NCBI GenBank assembly: GCA_037441775.1
Contig: JBBIRO010000046.1
Location: 1 to 24,962 of the forward strand
Reading direction: 5' to 3'
DNA from: CAMTWB01 sp037441775
GTDB taxonomy: Bacteria; Desulfobacterota; Syntrophia; Syntrophales; CAMTWB01
Length of the DNA: 24,962 bases
Part shown: one piece after another, positions 7,869-16,006 of the stretch
Layout of the letters: every line of letters begins with the position of its first letter
Numbering within the stretch: position 1 is the first letter of the stretch
The notes under the pieces: model-generated
The model's database searches: none
Told to the model about the DNA's origin: nothing
Seen by the model: only the letters and a program-made list of their open reading frames with translations
Position numbers and translations under genes: made by a program

Positions 7869-9016
7869 ATTTCCTCGCGGACCGCAAGGAATATCTTGTA
7901 AAGGCCGGAAAGGATCAAGAATCCCAAGGCCCAGACGCCAACGGTGATGGCGATTTCCGGCCCGGTGGGACTGTAGCTTGCCATCTCGCCCAGCGGGGTG
8001 GGGATAAAACCGGTCACTACCAGTCCTAGTCCCTTTTCAATCCAAAGCGCGACAAAAACGGCCGCGCAGGCCACTGCCAGAATCGTTTCATTTTTCCGCC
8101 AGTTGGGAACGATCAGCAATGCGAGTGCCGCCAGGGCCAGAAAAGCCGCGACGCCCATCCACCTGGCCATTACATTGTGGCCGTCTAAACCCAGGAACAG
8201 ATACTCGAAGTGATGCATGTGCTCCGGAATCTGGCCGTAGAAAACGGTAAATAGCTCGACCAAAATGAAAAAAATACTTATCGTAAGGCCATAAGCAACG
8301 ATTTTAGCCAGCGTTTGAATTGCCTTCTCGCCGGCGTCAAAAAGCCCCATTCGCTTCAAAAGCAGGCAAAGAAGGATCAGAAGCGCCGGACCAGAGGCAA
8401 AGGCGGAGGCCAAAAAGCGGGGCGCCATTATTGCGGTCAGCCAGAATCCCCGTCCCGGCAGACCCGAGTAAATGAAGGCGGTAACGGTGTGAATGCTGAT
8501 CGCCCAGGGAATGGAAAGATATATCAGCGGTTTCACCCAGGCGGGCGCCGGCACCCCCTTACGGTCGGCCGACAGCACCATCCAGCCGATGACCAGGTTC
8601 AAGAGCAGATAGCCGTTTAGTACAACCACATCCCAGAACAGCACCGAGTTGAGCGTCGGATATAAAAGGAGATTCATGACCCGGGCGGGTTGGCCGAGAT
8701 CGACGAAAACGAAGGTGACGCACATGATGACGGCGGCAATCGCCAAAAACTCCCCCAGTACGGTAATCTTGCCGAACGCTTTGAAATCATGAAGATAATA
8801 TGGTAATACCAGCATCACCGCCGAGGCCGCGATTCCCACCAGGAAGGTGAACTGGGCGATATACAGACCCCAGGAGACATCCTGGCTCATGCCGGTGATA
8901 CCCAGGCCGTAATCAAGCTGTTTCAGGTAAAAGAAAAAGCCGATGGCGACAAGGAAGAGCAAAAACGCCATCCACAACCCATAACCAAGATTTCCTTTCC
9001 AGGCCTTTTCGAGCAC
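7865..9016 (-). CDS. dsrP: DsrP, NrfD-like membrane quinone-interacting subunit of DsrMKJOP
   Basis: Integral membrane subunit of the DsrMKJOP complex, of the NrfD/PsrC family, which interacts with menaquinone and pairs with the ferredoxin-like DsrO. The product is highly hydrophobic with about ten predicted helices, for example GLWMAFLLFLVAIGFFFYL, the conserved SWGLYIAQFTFLVGIAASAV and GLVVTGFIPTPLGE. The start chosen is GTG at 9016 (V/M-LEKAWKGN), 383 residues. GAGG lies 5 bases upstream, embedded in the dsrO stop region, and the N-terminus then aligns with the usual LEKA-x-KG start of DsrP. A frame extension to 9091 would overlap dsrO by 68 bases and is less likely. The stop overlaps the radical SAM start. 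Confidence 0.93.
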   Translation of the reverse strand: MLEKAWKGNLGYGLWMAFLLFLVAIGFFFYLKQLDYGLGITGMSQDVSWGLYIAQFTFLVGIAASAVMLVLPYYLHDFKAFGKITVLGEFLAIAAVIMCVTFVFVDLGQPARVMNLLLYPTLNSVLFWDVVVLNGYLLLNLVIGWMVLSADRKGVPAPAWVKPLIYLSIPWAISIHTVTAFIYSGLPGRGFWLTAIMAPRFLASAFASGPALLILLCLLLKRMGLFDAGEKAIQTLAKIVAYGLTISIFFILVELFTVFYGQIPEHMHHFEYLFLGLDGHNVMARWMGVAAFLALAALALLIVPNWRKNETILAVACAAVFVALWIEKGLGLVVTGFIPTPLGEMASYSPTGPEIAITVGVWALGFLILSGLYKIFLAVREEM

Positions 9017-9021
9017 GGCAT

Positions 9022-9025
9022 CCTC
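9022..9025 (-). promoter_or_regulatory. Ribosome-binding site deciding the dsrP start
   Basis: Minus-strand GAGG, overlapping the dsrO TGA and 5 bases before GTG 9016. It supports a non-overlapping dsrP start over the longer frame beginning at 9091. Confidence 0.55.
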
Positions 9026-9788
9026 ACAAAATGTAATGTATCTGCGGGTCAGTTCCCAGTTCCGGCCGTCGCCTGAGCGAAAAACCGGCATTCAGAGCGC
9101 GCCTGATTTCCGAGTCGGCGTCTTTGATATCGCCAAAAACCAAAGCCTTTTGTCGGCAGGCGGTGACACAGGCCGGCAGCATACCGCGGGCCAGCCTTTC
9201 CTCACAGAAATTGCACTTTTCCACCACGCCGGTGGTGCGCGGCGGATAAGCAGGATTAAGCTTACTGATAAAAGGGCGGGGATCACGATAGTTCATGCTC
9301 CGGGAACCATAGGGACAGGCGGCCATACAGAACCGGCAGCCGATGCAGCGGTGGTAGTCCATCATGGTGATTCCGTCGGCCCGCTTAAAGGTCGCCCCGG
9401 TGGGACAGACCCGCACACAGGGGGGGTTATCGCAATGGTTGCATAAAACCGGCAGCATAAGAGGCTTTGCTTCTCCCGCCGGGCGCGGTTGCGTCACGCC
9501 GGGGAAAACAACCGGGTAGGGGCGGCTGGAAATCCAACGGATACTGTCTTTCGCATCGGCAAAAACCGGAACGTTATGTTCGAGATGACAGGCGGTGATG
9601 CAATCGGCGCATTCTGCCTTGCAGCGGCTGATATTGACCGCCATTGCCCAGCGCCTGGCCTTGAGCGCGGGATTTGCCGCCGTCGATGAGCTTGTCGCAA
9701 CTTCAATCAATCCTGTGGCAAAAGGTAAACACAAACCCAGGCCGGAGATGCCGGCAATTTTAAGAAACTCGCGGCGGGAGCAGGCCAT
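9024..9788 (-). CDS. dsrO: DsrO, periplasmic four-cluster ferredoxin subunit
   Basis: Iron-sulfur subunit of DsrMKJOP located on the periplasmic side. From ATG 9788 the 254-residue product begins MACSRREFLKIAGISGLG, a twin-arginine-type signal (RREFLK plus hydrophobic core). Four Cys groups follow for [4Fe-4S] clusters: CKAECADCITAC, CNHCDNPPCVRVCP, CIGCRFCMAACP and CNFCEERLARGMLPACVTAC. An in-frame extension to 9818 adds ten residues before the Tat motif and lacks support. The chosen ATG overlaps the dsrJ stop as ATGA and has GGAGG upstream. It passes electrons between DsrJ and DsrP. No cluster ligand is missing. Confidence 0.94.
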   Translation of the reverse strand: MACSRREFLKIAGISGLGLCLPFATGLIEVATSSSTAANPALKARRWAMAVNISRCKAECADCITACHLEHNVPVFADAKDSIRWISSRPYPVVFPGVTQPRPAGEAKPLMLPVLCNHCDNPPCVRVCPTGATFKRADGITMMDYHRCIGCRFCMAACPYGSRSMNYRDPRPFISKLNPAYPPRTTGVVEKCNFCEERLARGMLPACVTACRQKALVFGDIKDADSEIRRALNAGFSLRRRPELGTDPQIHYIL

Positions 9789-10189
9789 CAGGGAACCTCC
9801 TTCGGCACGATATGACAACTATAACATTTCGGTTTTACCCCGGTGTAATCGTGACAGCGATCGCAAAACTTACTCTTGTTGCTGTGGCAGCCCAGACAGG
9901 AGGCGGACAGGCTTATCTGATGGACCCTTCCGTCAGTTGCGGTATAGGAGCGGATACCCTCCCGGACCACCAGCTCTTGCCACTGGCCGAGCAGCTTCAT
10001 GTGGTTAGAGCGCATGAAGGCAGCGTCCTCGATGCAACGTTTTTTCGTCAATTGATCAATAGCTGGCGTATCGAGTTTCAGATCCGGTGCCGCTGTTACC
10101 CTGAGCCCCCCGTACCAGAAGGGGAAGGTGACCACAAGGAGAAACAAGATCAGTCCGGCAACAATTTTCCATCCACCATAGAGCTTCAT
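9788..10189 (-). CDS. dsrJ: DsrJ, periplasmic trihaem cytochrome c
   Basis: Trihaem cytochrome c subunit of DsrMKJOP, anchored by one N-terminal helix (about residues 8-27). With ATG 10189 the product is 133 residues, the usual DsrJ size, beginning MKLYGGWK. Haem motifs are CLGCH 98-102, CDRCH 109-113 and CYSCH 122-126. Cys52 in KRCIEDAAFMR matches the conserved Cys reported as axial ligand of the unusual His/Cys haem in DsrJ. A longer frame to 10246 would overlap dsrK and adds a non-membrane tail before the helix. The gene starts 7 bases after dsrK stops and overlaps dsrO. Confidence 0.93.
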   Translation of the reverse strand: MKLYGGWKIVAGLILFLLVVTFPFWYGGLRVTAAPDLKLDTPAIDQLTKKRCIEDAAFMRSNHMKLLGQWQELVVREGIRSYTATDGRVHQISLSASCLGCHSNKSKFCDRCHDYTGVKPKCYSCHIVPKEVP

Positions 10190-10196
10190 CGTCAGC

Positions 10197-11798
10197 CTAT
10201 TCCACAAGGGGCTCCCCGCGCAGGTCGGTGGTTCTTTCCTTCTCACCCTTCATAACGAGCGCGTTGGCCAAGAGTTCATGAACACCCGATACGGAAACCC
10301 CCGGAACCCAATATTCCATCAGGGAAAGCAGGGTAGAGCGGTCAATGGCGCAAATACAGGCCAGGAGGTTTACGTCATGTTTTTCTTTAACGTGGCGGAC
10401 GGCCATGGCCCGGGGCATCCCGCCCCGCATCCGCATTTCGATGTTCTCGTCGTTGCCAAGCCCCGCCCCGCCGCCGCAGCACATGGTCTTTTCCCGAATC
10501 GTGTCTTCCGGCATCTCGTAGAAATTATTACAGGCCGCCTTGAGCACATAGCGGGGCTCCTCGAAAAACCCCATGCCCCGGGCGGGGTTGCAGGAATCGT
10601 GAAAAGTTACCCGCTTGTTGTCGTTGCGGGCCGCATCCAGCTTCAGCTTGCCATGGCGGATCAAATCAGCGGTAAATTCAACGATATGCACCATCTTGGT
10701 GGAACGGGCATTTGTAAATTTTGTCCCGGTAATGGGAGATACCGGCTCTTCGAGAAAATCCGCCGGACCGTTCAATGTGTCCATGTATTGATGGAGGACC
10801 CGCCACATGTGGCCGCACTCGCCGCCCAAAATCCATTTTACCCCCAGGCGCCGGGCTTCGGCATAGATTTTGGCGTTTAAGCGCTTGACGACTTCATGGG
10901 AAAAGAAGAGACCGAAATTCCCGCCTTCGGAGGCATAGGTGCTGAAGGTGTAGTTCAAGCCAATCTCATGAAAGAGCATCATATAGCCCATGCAGGTATA
11001 GGTTCCGGGATCGGCGAAGAAGTCGCCGGAGGGCGTAACAAAAAGGATGTCCGCTCCCTTCTTATTTATGGGCAGATTCACCCTTACCCCGGTGCGGTCT
11101 TCGATGTCGTCGGCCATGAATTCCAGCATATCCTTGATGCCGCCGGGCTGGATCCCCAGGTGATTGCCGGTGCGGAAACAGTTGGCGGCCGGTTCGGTGA
11201 TCCAGTTGATATTACAGCCCACAAGATTGAGTAGCTCCCGGCCCATCATGGTAATCTCCGCCTGATCTATTCCGTAGGGGCAAAAGACAGAGCAGCGGCG
11301 GCATTCGGTGCATTGGTAGAAGTAGTAAAACCACTCTTTTAAGACATCCTCAGTCAGTTCCCGTGCGCCCGCCAGCCGTCCCAGGCTCCTGCCCGCAGCC
11401 GTAAAATAGCGGCGGTAAACCGAACGTAACAGCTCCGCCCGCAGGACGGGCATATTCTTGGGATCACCTGTGCCGATGTAAAAATGACACTTATCGGCGC
11501 AGGCCCCGCAGCGAACGCAGATATCCATGAAGATGCGAAAAGATCGGTACTTTTCCAGCCTTTCCTTAAAGCCGTCGAGGATGATCTCCCGCCAGTTTTC
11601 CGGCAGCTTCCAATCGGCATCCGCAGGCTGCCAGACCCGCGCATTGGGCAGGCCTAAGGTGTTGAGGCTTTTTGCCGTCCCGCTGTAGCTCCAGGTGCCC
11701 GGCCGGAAAACCGTCGGCGTTTCCATCCAGGGTTTCTGAGGGGGCTGGTACTTTATGTCTATTAGCTCGTGTGGTTTTGGTATCTTAGCAAAGGACAT
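10197..11798 (-). CDS. dsrK: DsrK, HdrD-like catalytic Fe-S subunit (canonical)
   Basis: Cytoplasmic subunit of DsrMKJOP, related to heterodisulfide reductase HdrD and believed to reduce the DsrC trisulfide. The 533-residue product has two [4Fe-4S] motifs: Cys94/97/100/104 in CVRCGACADKC and Cys163/166/169/173 in CTECRRCSVFC. The CCG-type catalytic cluster region includes GGECGH at about 324-329, Cys402 in HDSCNP, CCGGG at 439-443 and CIC at 480-482. The final motif is CXC rather than the CXXC of the paralogue upstream; from memory this is normal for DsrK. ATG at 11798 has AAGGAG upstream and follows the dsrM stop directly. Confidence 0.95.
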   Translation of the reverse strand: MSFAKIPKPHELIDIKYQPPQKPWMETPTVFRPGTWSYSGTAKSLNTLGLPNARVWQPADADWKLPENWREIILDGFKERLEKYRSFRIFMDICVRCGACADKCHFYIGTGDPKNMPVLRAELLRSVYRRYFTAAGRSLGRLAGARELTEDVLKEWFYYFYQCTECRRCSVFCPYGIDQAEITMMGRELLNLVGCNINWITEPAANCFRTGNHLGIQPGGIKDMLEFMADDIEDRTGVRVNLPINKKGADILFVTPSGDFFADPGTYTCMGYMMLFHEIGLNYTFSTYASEGGNFGLFFSHEVVKRLNAKIYAEARRLGVKWILGGECGHMWRVLHQYMDTLNGPADFLEEPVSPITGTKFTNARSTKMVHIVEFTADLIRHGKLKLDAARNDNKRVTFHDSCNPARGMGFFEEPRYVLKAACNNFYEMPEDTIREKTMCCGGGAGLGNDENIEMRMRGGMPRAMAVRHVKEKHDVNLLACICAIDRSTLLSLMEYWVPGVSVSGVHELLANALVMKGEKERTTDLRGEPLVE

Positions 11799-11800
11799 GA

Positions 11801-12790
11801 CTACTCCTTCTCCACGGGCAGGCCGGCTTCTTTCATCTGCCCCCTGAAATCATTTTCATATTCCTCATAGGTATGGACCTTCACCGGCGCATTCCAGGGG
11901 TTGACATGTCTTACCCGGCGGCTGTTGTTGGCCAGGTTGCGGGTGGGGCTCAGGAAGACACCGCCTAAGTGCATGAGTTTGCTGAAAGGAAACCAGATCA
12001 AGAGAATGGCGACATAAAACAGGTGGATATAAAAAAACGGGCTCAACTCCCGGGGGACAGCAGGCGTGAATGTGACCCAACCCAGGGCCAGGGCCTTGAC
12101 CGCCAGGAGATCTACGGGGAAGAAGTAGCGCATCAGCATTCCGGTTCCCGCCGCGGCGACGATTAACAGCAGGGCAAGGTAATCGCTAAACAGCGACAGG
12201 TAGCGGATCCGCGGCGCCACTACCCGGCGGAGCAAAAGAAACGTCAGGCCGGCCAAGATCAGCGCATTGCTTAGATAGAGCGTGGGCAGACCAATCTCGA
12301 AGAATCCATCGAGCGCGGACAAGGCGTTGACCCAGGGGGCGATCGGCTCGATGAAAAAACGCAGATGCCGCAGCAGAATAATTAAAAGCGACCAGTGGAA
12401 GATCAGCGCAAAAAGCCATAGCCACTTGGCGCTGGTATAGCTGGTCCGTCCGTAACCAATTTCCGCCCGGCTGTTCCTGAACAGCGACCGGAAAAAAAGT
12501 ACCTCCAAAAGCATGCGGCCGACGACCCCCCAGCCGCCCGCCGGGCTTTCCAGGGGGTTCCATTTTATCCAGGGCAGTGATTTCCCCTGGCCGCAGGTGG
12601 TTGTTATATGAAACGGCACCGGGGATTTTGCCCAAGTAATGATGCGATAGGCGAAACCTCCTGCAAAAAGGAGAAAAGCCAGGTACGGCAGCCAAATGGT
12701 CAGCAGGCCGGTCCATCCCATAGCCAGAGCCGCCAGGGGTATGAGCGCAAGCAACGCCGCAACTATCAGGGACAAAAAGAAATTATTCAT
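11801..12790 (-). CDS. dsrM: DsrM, cytochrome b subunit (canonical)
   Basis: NarI-like membrane cytochrome b that oxidises menaquinol and feeds DsrK. The 329-residue product has about six hydrophobic helices. His residues are placed for haem b ligation in the IFHWSLLIILLRHLRFF and SPFFYIHLFYV helices, and KLMHLGGVFL follows. The cytoplasmic C-terminus ends in a charged tail (HTYEEYENDFRGQM). It is followed directly by dsrK, and the order M-K-J-O-P is complete and uninterrupted. The gap to the upstream K2 gene is 53 bases with no terminator seen, so co-transcription with M2K2 is likely. Confidence 0.94.
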   Translation of the reverse strand: MNNFFLSLIVAALLALIPLAALAMGWTGLLTIWLPYLAFLLFAGGFAYRIITWAKSPVPFHITTTCGQGKSLPWIKWNPLESPAGGWGVVGRMLLEVLFFRSLFRNSRAEIGYGRTSYTSAKWLWLFALIFHWSLLIILLRHLRFFIEPIAPWVNALSALDGFFEIGLPTLYLSNALILAGLTFLLLRRVVAPRIRYLSLFSDYLALLLIVAAAGTGMLMRYFFPVDLLAVKALALGWVTFTPAVPRELSPFFYIHLFYVAILLIWFPFSKLMHLGGVFLSPTRNLANNSRRVRHVNPWNAPVKVHTYEEYENDFRGQMKEAGLPVEKE

Positions 12791-12843
12791 GACCTTAAGT
12801 TCCCGGTTTTAAGATAACTAACATCCATCGGCAACTGAATCGA

Positions 12844-14448
12844 TCAGTGCCAATCCCAGTCGATGAACGGTTTCTTCAGACCGGGCAGGGCATTGACGAT
12901 CAATTCCACCAGGCCGCCGTAAAATATTCCCGATTTTTCCCAGGCGCCGTAATACTGGAGCATGTCCCGGAACTGTCCCTTACAGTTGGAACAGGGGGCG
13001 CAGAGGTATTTCTTGATCTCCGGACCGGGCTGGTCGGCAAAGGCATCCAGTATCTGCTTCATCTTCGTCCGGCCGGAAACGGCGGAGCGCCAGTCAGGGA
13101 AGTTAGCCGACTGAGTGATGGCAAAGCCGCTGCCGCCGCCGCAACAGTAGTTACTGACCCCGTGGGGGGTCATCTCGCGAAACTGAGGACAGATCTTCTC
13201 CAGTATCCGCCGCTGCGGCTGAACTATTCCCATCAGGCGGACCATATTGCAGGGGTCGTGCAGAGTAACGGGAAAATCGTTGCGGCTGGGATCGAGTTTC
13301 AGCCGGCCGCTCAAGACAATCTCTTCCATCATTGGGAGCATGCTCTCCCGGGGGATGTTCAAATCCCCGGTCAAGATGCGATCGGCGATGACGATCATTG
13401 CCTTGTGGGCGTGTCCGCACTCGCCTAAGGAAATTTTTCTGACGCCCAGCTTTTTTGCCGCCTGGGCATGGATTAAGGCAACCCGCGCGAACTGCATATC
13501 ATCGTACCACACGCCATAGTTGACGGCATCATAGGCGACCGCCTCGCTGGAAATTGTCCAATCCACCCCCGCGGCGTCGAGGAAAATGGCAAAGGCCGCC
13601 AGATTTTCCGGCCAGGCCATAAACTCACCGGCATTGTGCAGCAAAAGCATGTCGGCGCCTTTTTTGTCCACCGGGATCTTGATTTGCCGGCCGGTTGTCT
13701 CCTCAATCTCTTCTTCGATGAACTCCAGTATGTCCAGGAGCGCCGGTGGCGTCATTCCCGTGGTCGAGCCAACTCGCAATTGCTGGACGGAGCCCTTTTC
13801 ATGGAGCTCCTTGGGAGCCGTTCCCATCTGCTGGCTGAAGAGTTTTCTGATCTCTCTCGTTATTATCGCGTTGTCGCAGCCCAAAAGACAGGCCTGGGCG
13901 CAGCGGCGACAAAGGGTACAGCGGTAGGATAACTCCGCCAGGCGCGCTAAAGTCTGCCAGTTGAGATCAATATCGCTGCCAAAGAATTTTCTTTTGAGCG
14001 GATGATCCTTTTTAATGTATTTAGCTATGATTCGCCTAAGGATTTCGGGCCGGAAGGTGGGGCGATATATTTCCTGGTGTCCGCTTGCGACATATGCCGG
14101 ACATTCATCAGAGCAGATCTGACACTTCACGCAATAATCGAGCGTGTGGACCAGCGGCTGCAGAAAAGTCCAATTATCTTCCGCGGAAAAGAGCTTTTCC
14201 AGGCCCGCGAGGAACTTGGCAATAAAAGCCTGCTCTTCCTCGGGACCGGCTGGCGGTGTTAAGCCCAGGGCAACAACCCCGTCTAAGGAGGCGTCCATCC
14301 TTAGGCGTTGCTCCTCGCTAAGTTCCCTAATCGGTGCCCTATCGGTTACGTCATAGGGCGGCGGAAGGGGCATCAGTTTTGCGGGATCAATCACCGCCAC
14401 CTGCCTGGCGGGACGACAAAAATCAGCGATCGGCATTTTCCGCGTCAT
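12844..14448 (-). CDS. DsrK/HdrD-like protein, second copy (K2)
   Basis: Paralogue of DsrK in an extra two-gene module. The 534-residue soluble protein has two [4Fe-4S] motifs (Cys106/109/112/116 and Cys177/180/183/187) and a CCG-type catalytic site: GECGH at 342-346, Cys400 in HDPCNM, CCGGG at 435-439 and CAPCSNC at 483-489. The last motif is CXXC, as in HdrD and TmcB, whereas the canonical DsrK in this operon has CXC. ATG 14448 is chosen over the longer frame to 14535 because AAAGGAG precedes it and it overlaps the M2 stop as ATGA. A TmcB-type assignment is an alternative, but no tetrahaem cytochrome tmcA is nearby. Likely a thiol-disulfide or DsrC-linked reductase. Confidence 0.82.
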   Translation of the reverse strand: MTRKMPIADFCRPARQVAVIDPAKLMPLPPPYDVTDRAPIRELSEEQRLRMDASLDGVVALGLTPPAGPEEEQAFIAKFLAGLEKLFSAEDNWTFLQPLVHTLDYCVKCQICSDECPAYVASGHQEIYRPTFRPEILRRIIAKYIKKDHPLKRKFFGSDIDLNWQTLARLAELSYRCTLCRRCAQACLLGCDNAIITREIRKLFSQQMGTAPKELHEKGSVQQLRVGSTTGMTPPALLDILEFIEEEIEETTGRQIKIPVDKKGADMLLLHNAGEFMAWPENLAAFAIFLDAAGVDWTISSEAVAYDAVNYGVWYDDMQFARVALIHAQAAKKLGVRKISLGECGHAHKAMIVIADRILTGDLNIPRESMLPMMEEIVLSGRLKLDPSRNDFPVTLHDPCNMVRLMGIVQPQRRILEKICPQFREMTPHGVSNYCCGGGSGFAITQSANFPDWRSAVSGRTKMKQILDAFADQPGPEIKKYLCAPCSNCKGQFRDMLQYYGAWEKSGIFYGGLVELIVNALPGLKKPFIDWDWH

Positions 14449-15383
14449 TGTTTCTCCTTTCTTGCCTCCGAAAGGCCGCTTTCGCAAGCCGCCTCCGCCC
14501 AGGTCTTCCCCGCCGGAATATGAGCCGCCTCCCAAGATACCCTGCGACCGAGGAGATCAGCGACCTCTTTCTCCAGTTTGCTGCCGGGCAGATTGGGTTC
14601 GTCATCCCAGCGGATAAAGTAATAGGCGAAAATCCGGGTAATGTAATGCAGTGAACGGGTGAACGGCAGATAGATCAGAAAGAGGTCGAACAGGATGATA
14701 TGCAATAAAGTGGAGGTGTGCAAAACTGGCGGCACCAAAGTAATGAGGCCGAGCCAGTAGGTTCGGTAATCTTTCAAAGTGGGATCAACCACCAAGAGAT
14801 CATAAAGCCCGGTAAGACTGATTAAGAGGAAAAATAAATAGTTAAAGTAGTTGAAAGGAGTCGCGTAGGCACGCAGCCCCGGGTCAAAAAACCGGATAAC
14901 CGGCATGCCGATGCTCCCGATGGCACCCAAGATAAAGGCCAGGGCACCGGTTACAAGCAGCAGATAATAGAGAAGCTGCCCGGACAACTGAGGGGATGCG
15001 CCGGATACGTCCAGACCCAGGTGCATTGCTAGGGCCACGAAGAAGCACAAAATGTGGAAGGAAATGATAAAAATGAACCCCAGATGCCACGGCAGCAGAA
15101 AAGCCCAGTACCAGCGATTCTTCTCGAAATACTTCCCCATGTAGAAGTTGTCTTTCAGGGCATAAAGCAGGCTGCGCCAGCCGGGGCGGTGGCGCGGCAC
15201 TTTCCACCATTCCTCCTTTTCGTAGTAGGAGCCGCCGTAATGGTAGTTTTCTTCATGAATCACCGGATATAGATCCCAGCGGATATGGCGTGGCATCTTA
15301 AGCCAGGCGGCCGCCTTTATGCTGTACATGACGATGATGAACAGATAGGCCGCGTAGGTTAAAACAATTACCAGCGTTCCCAT
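14445..15383 (-). CDS. DsrM/NarI-like cytochrome b, second copy (M2)
   Basis: Membrane cytochrome b of the NarI/DsrM/TmcC type and partner of K2. The 312-residue product has about six hydrophobic segments (roughly 3-22, 92-122, 133-160, 178-198, 208-240). Candidate haem b ligands are His100 and His110 on one helix and His222 and His228 on another. It is clearly diverged from the canonical DsrM downstream, with a large cytoplasmic loop at 30-90 rich in Trp and Tyr. It lies downstream of dsrC beyond a terminator-like hairpin and overlaps K2. It would carry electrons between menaquinone and K2; direction and partner are inference. Confidence 0.8.
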   Translation of the reverse strand: MGTLVIVLTYAAYLFIIVMYSIKAAAWLKMPRHIRWDLYPVIHEENYHYGGSYYEKEEWWKVPRHRPGWRSLLYALKDNFYMGKYFEKNRWYWAFLLPWHLGFIFIISFHILCFFVALAMHLGLDVSGASPQLSGQLLYYLLLVTGALAFILGAIGSIGMPVIRFFDPGLRAYATPFNYFNYLFFLLISLTGLYDLLVVDPTLKDYRTYWLGLITLVPPVLHTSTLLHIILFDLFLIYLPFTRSLHYITRIFAYYFIRWDDEPNLPGSKLEKEVADLLGRRVSWEAAHIPAGKTWAEAACESGLSEARKEKQ

Positions 15384-15420
15384 ACATTCCCCTCTCTATT
15401 TTCAGCTTTGACTACTAGGC

Positions 15421-15461
15421 AAAAAAGCAAAAGCCCCCTCTCACTTGAGGGGAGAGGGCTT
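15421..15461 (-). terminator. Intrinsic terminator or attenuator after dsrC
   Basis: On the minus strand an AAGCCCTCTC arm pairs with GAGAGGGGGCTT around a short loop and is followed by TTGCTTTTTT, a good T-run. It lies 108 bases after the dsrC stop and only about 37 bases before M2. No clear promoter fits in the remaining gap, so it probably works as a partial terminator that keeps dsrC transcript in excess over the membrane module. The arm also resembles common C/T-rich dispersed intergenic repeats. Confidence 0.65.
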
Positions 15462-15500
15462 GCGGTGAGGGCGATTATAGCCGTTATTGCGATTGCTTAG

Positions 15501-15540
15501 TTCCCCATCCCCCTTTTCCGCTCCCGTAAGGGGAGGGGAA
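15501..15540. repeat. C-rich inverted repeat between dsrC and M2
   Basis: Arms TTCCCCATCCCCCTT (15501-15515) and AAGGGGAGGGGAA (15528-15540) pair with small mismatches to form a second hairpin close to the terminator. The pair of C/G-rich elements in this 185-base gap looks like a composite of dispersed palindromic intergenic repeats. Copy number elsewhere in the genome is unknown. Confidence 0.5.
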
Positions 15541-15568
15541 ACATGAATTTATGCCCGGCAGGCAGCTT

Positions 15569-15889
15569 TTAAACGCAGCCGGTCGGTTTGGACAGTCCGG
15601 CCAGCTTGCAGGCTCCCTTGGCTGGTCCCGTTGGGAAGAGCTCGTATAGTTTCTTCATATCGATCCCATTTTCCTTGCAGAGCTTGCGAACCATCGGGGC
15701 AATGCCGAACTTGTTGAAATAATCCCGCAGATAATTAATTATCTTCCAGTGTTCTTCCGTCAACGGCCCCTCAATATCTTCCATCTTCGCGTAGGCCTCG
15801 ACGAACTCTTCGTTCCACTTATCCAACTCCTGGAGAAATCCATCTTCATCAACTTCATACGTTTTCCCAGCTAATTCAATTATGGGCAT
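15569..15889 (-). CDS. dsrC: DsrC, sulfur-carrier protein (redox-active form)
   Basis: Small soluble sulfur carrier that takes sulfur from DsrAB as a trisulfide, which is then reduced through DsrMKJOP. The 106-residue product has the full DsrC fold sequence. Both C-terminal cysteines are present: Cys94 in GACKLAG and Cys105 in TGCV, spaced C-X10-C with the second Cys penultimate. This separates true DsrC from TusE or RspA-type homologues that lack one or both. ATG 15889 has GGAGG upstream. It sits between the amidase gene and the M2K2 module, 162 bases after the former. A hairpin on each side suggests its own mRNA segment. Confidence 0.96.
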   Translation of the reverse strand: MPIIELAGKTYEVDEDGFLQELDKWNEEFVEAYAKMEDIEGPLTEEHWKIINYLRDYFNKFGIAPMVRKLCKENGIDMKKLYELFPTGPAKGACKLAGLSKPTGCV

Positions 15890-16006
15890 ATCCTGTAACC
15901 TCCGTAAATTTTTTTCTTTAACTTGCTGTATCCCGGTGCTGCAATACCTTAAAAATGATGACTTTTTACGTGTTCGTCATTTTTGTTGGTCCGCGCTTAT
16001 CTTCTC

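Noticed and set aside
7865..9091. dsrP start at 9091 with a 68-base overlap with dsrO
   Set aside because: GTG 9016 has a GAGG site, avoids the overlap and gives the usual DsrP N-terminus.
10278..10880. Plus-strand ORF of 200 codons
   Set aside because: Antisense to dsrK over conserved cluster motifs; no ribosome site or family resemblance.
12847..13428. Plus-strand ORF of 193 codons
   Set aside because: Antisense to the K2 gene, covering its CCG motifs; a shadow frame.
12844..15383. M2K2 being the TmcBC part of a Tmc complex
   Set aside because: K2 has an HdrD/TmcB-like CXXC, but no tetrahaem cytochrome gene (tmcA) or tmcD lies nearby, and the module sits in a dsr operon. Kept as an alternative, not as the call.
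15569..15889. DsrC homologue being TusE (tRNA thiolation) instead of true DsrC
   Set aside because: Both C-terminal cysteines with C-X10-C spacing are present and the gene is in a dsr cluster.
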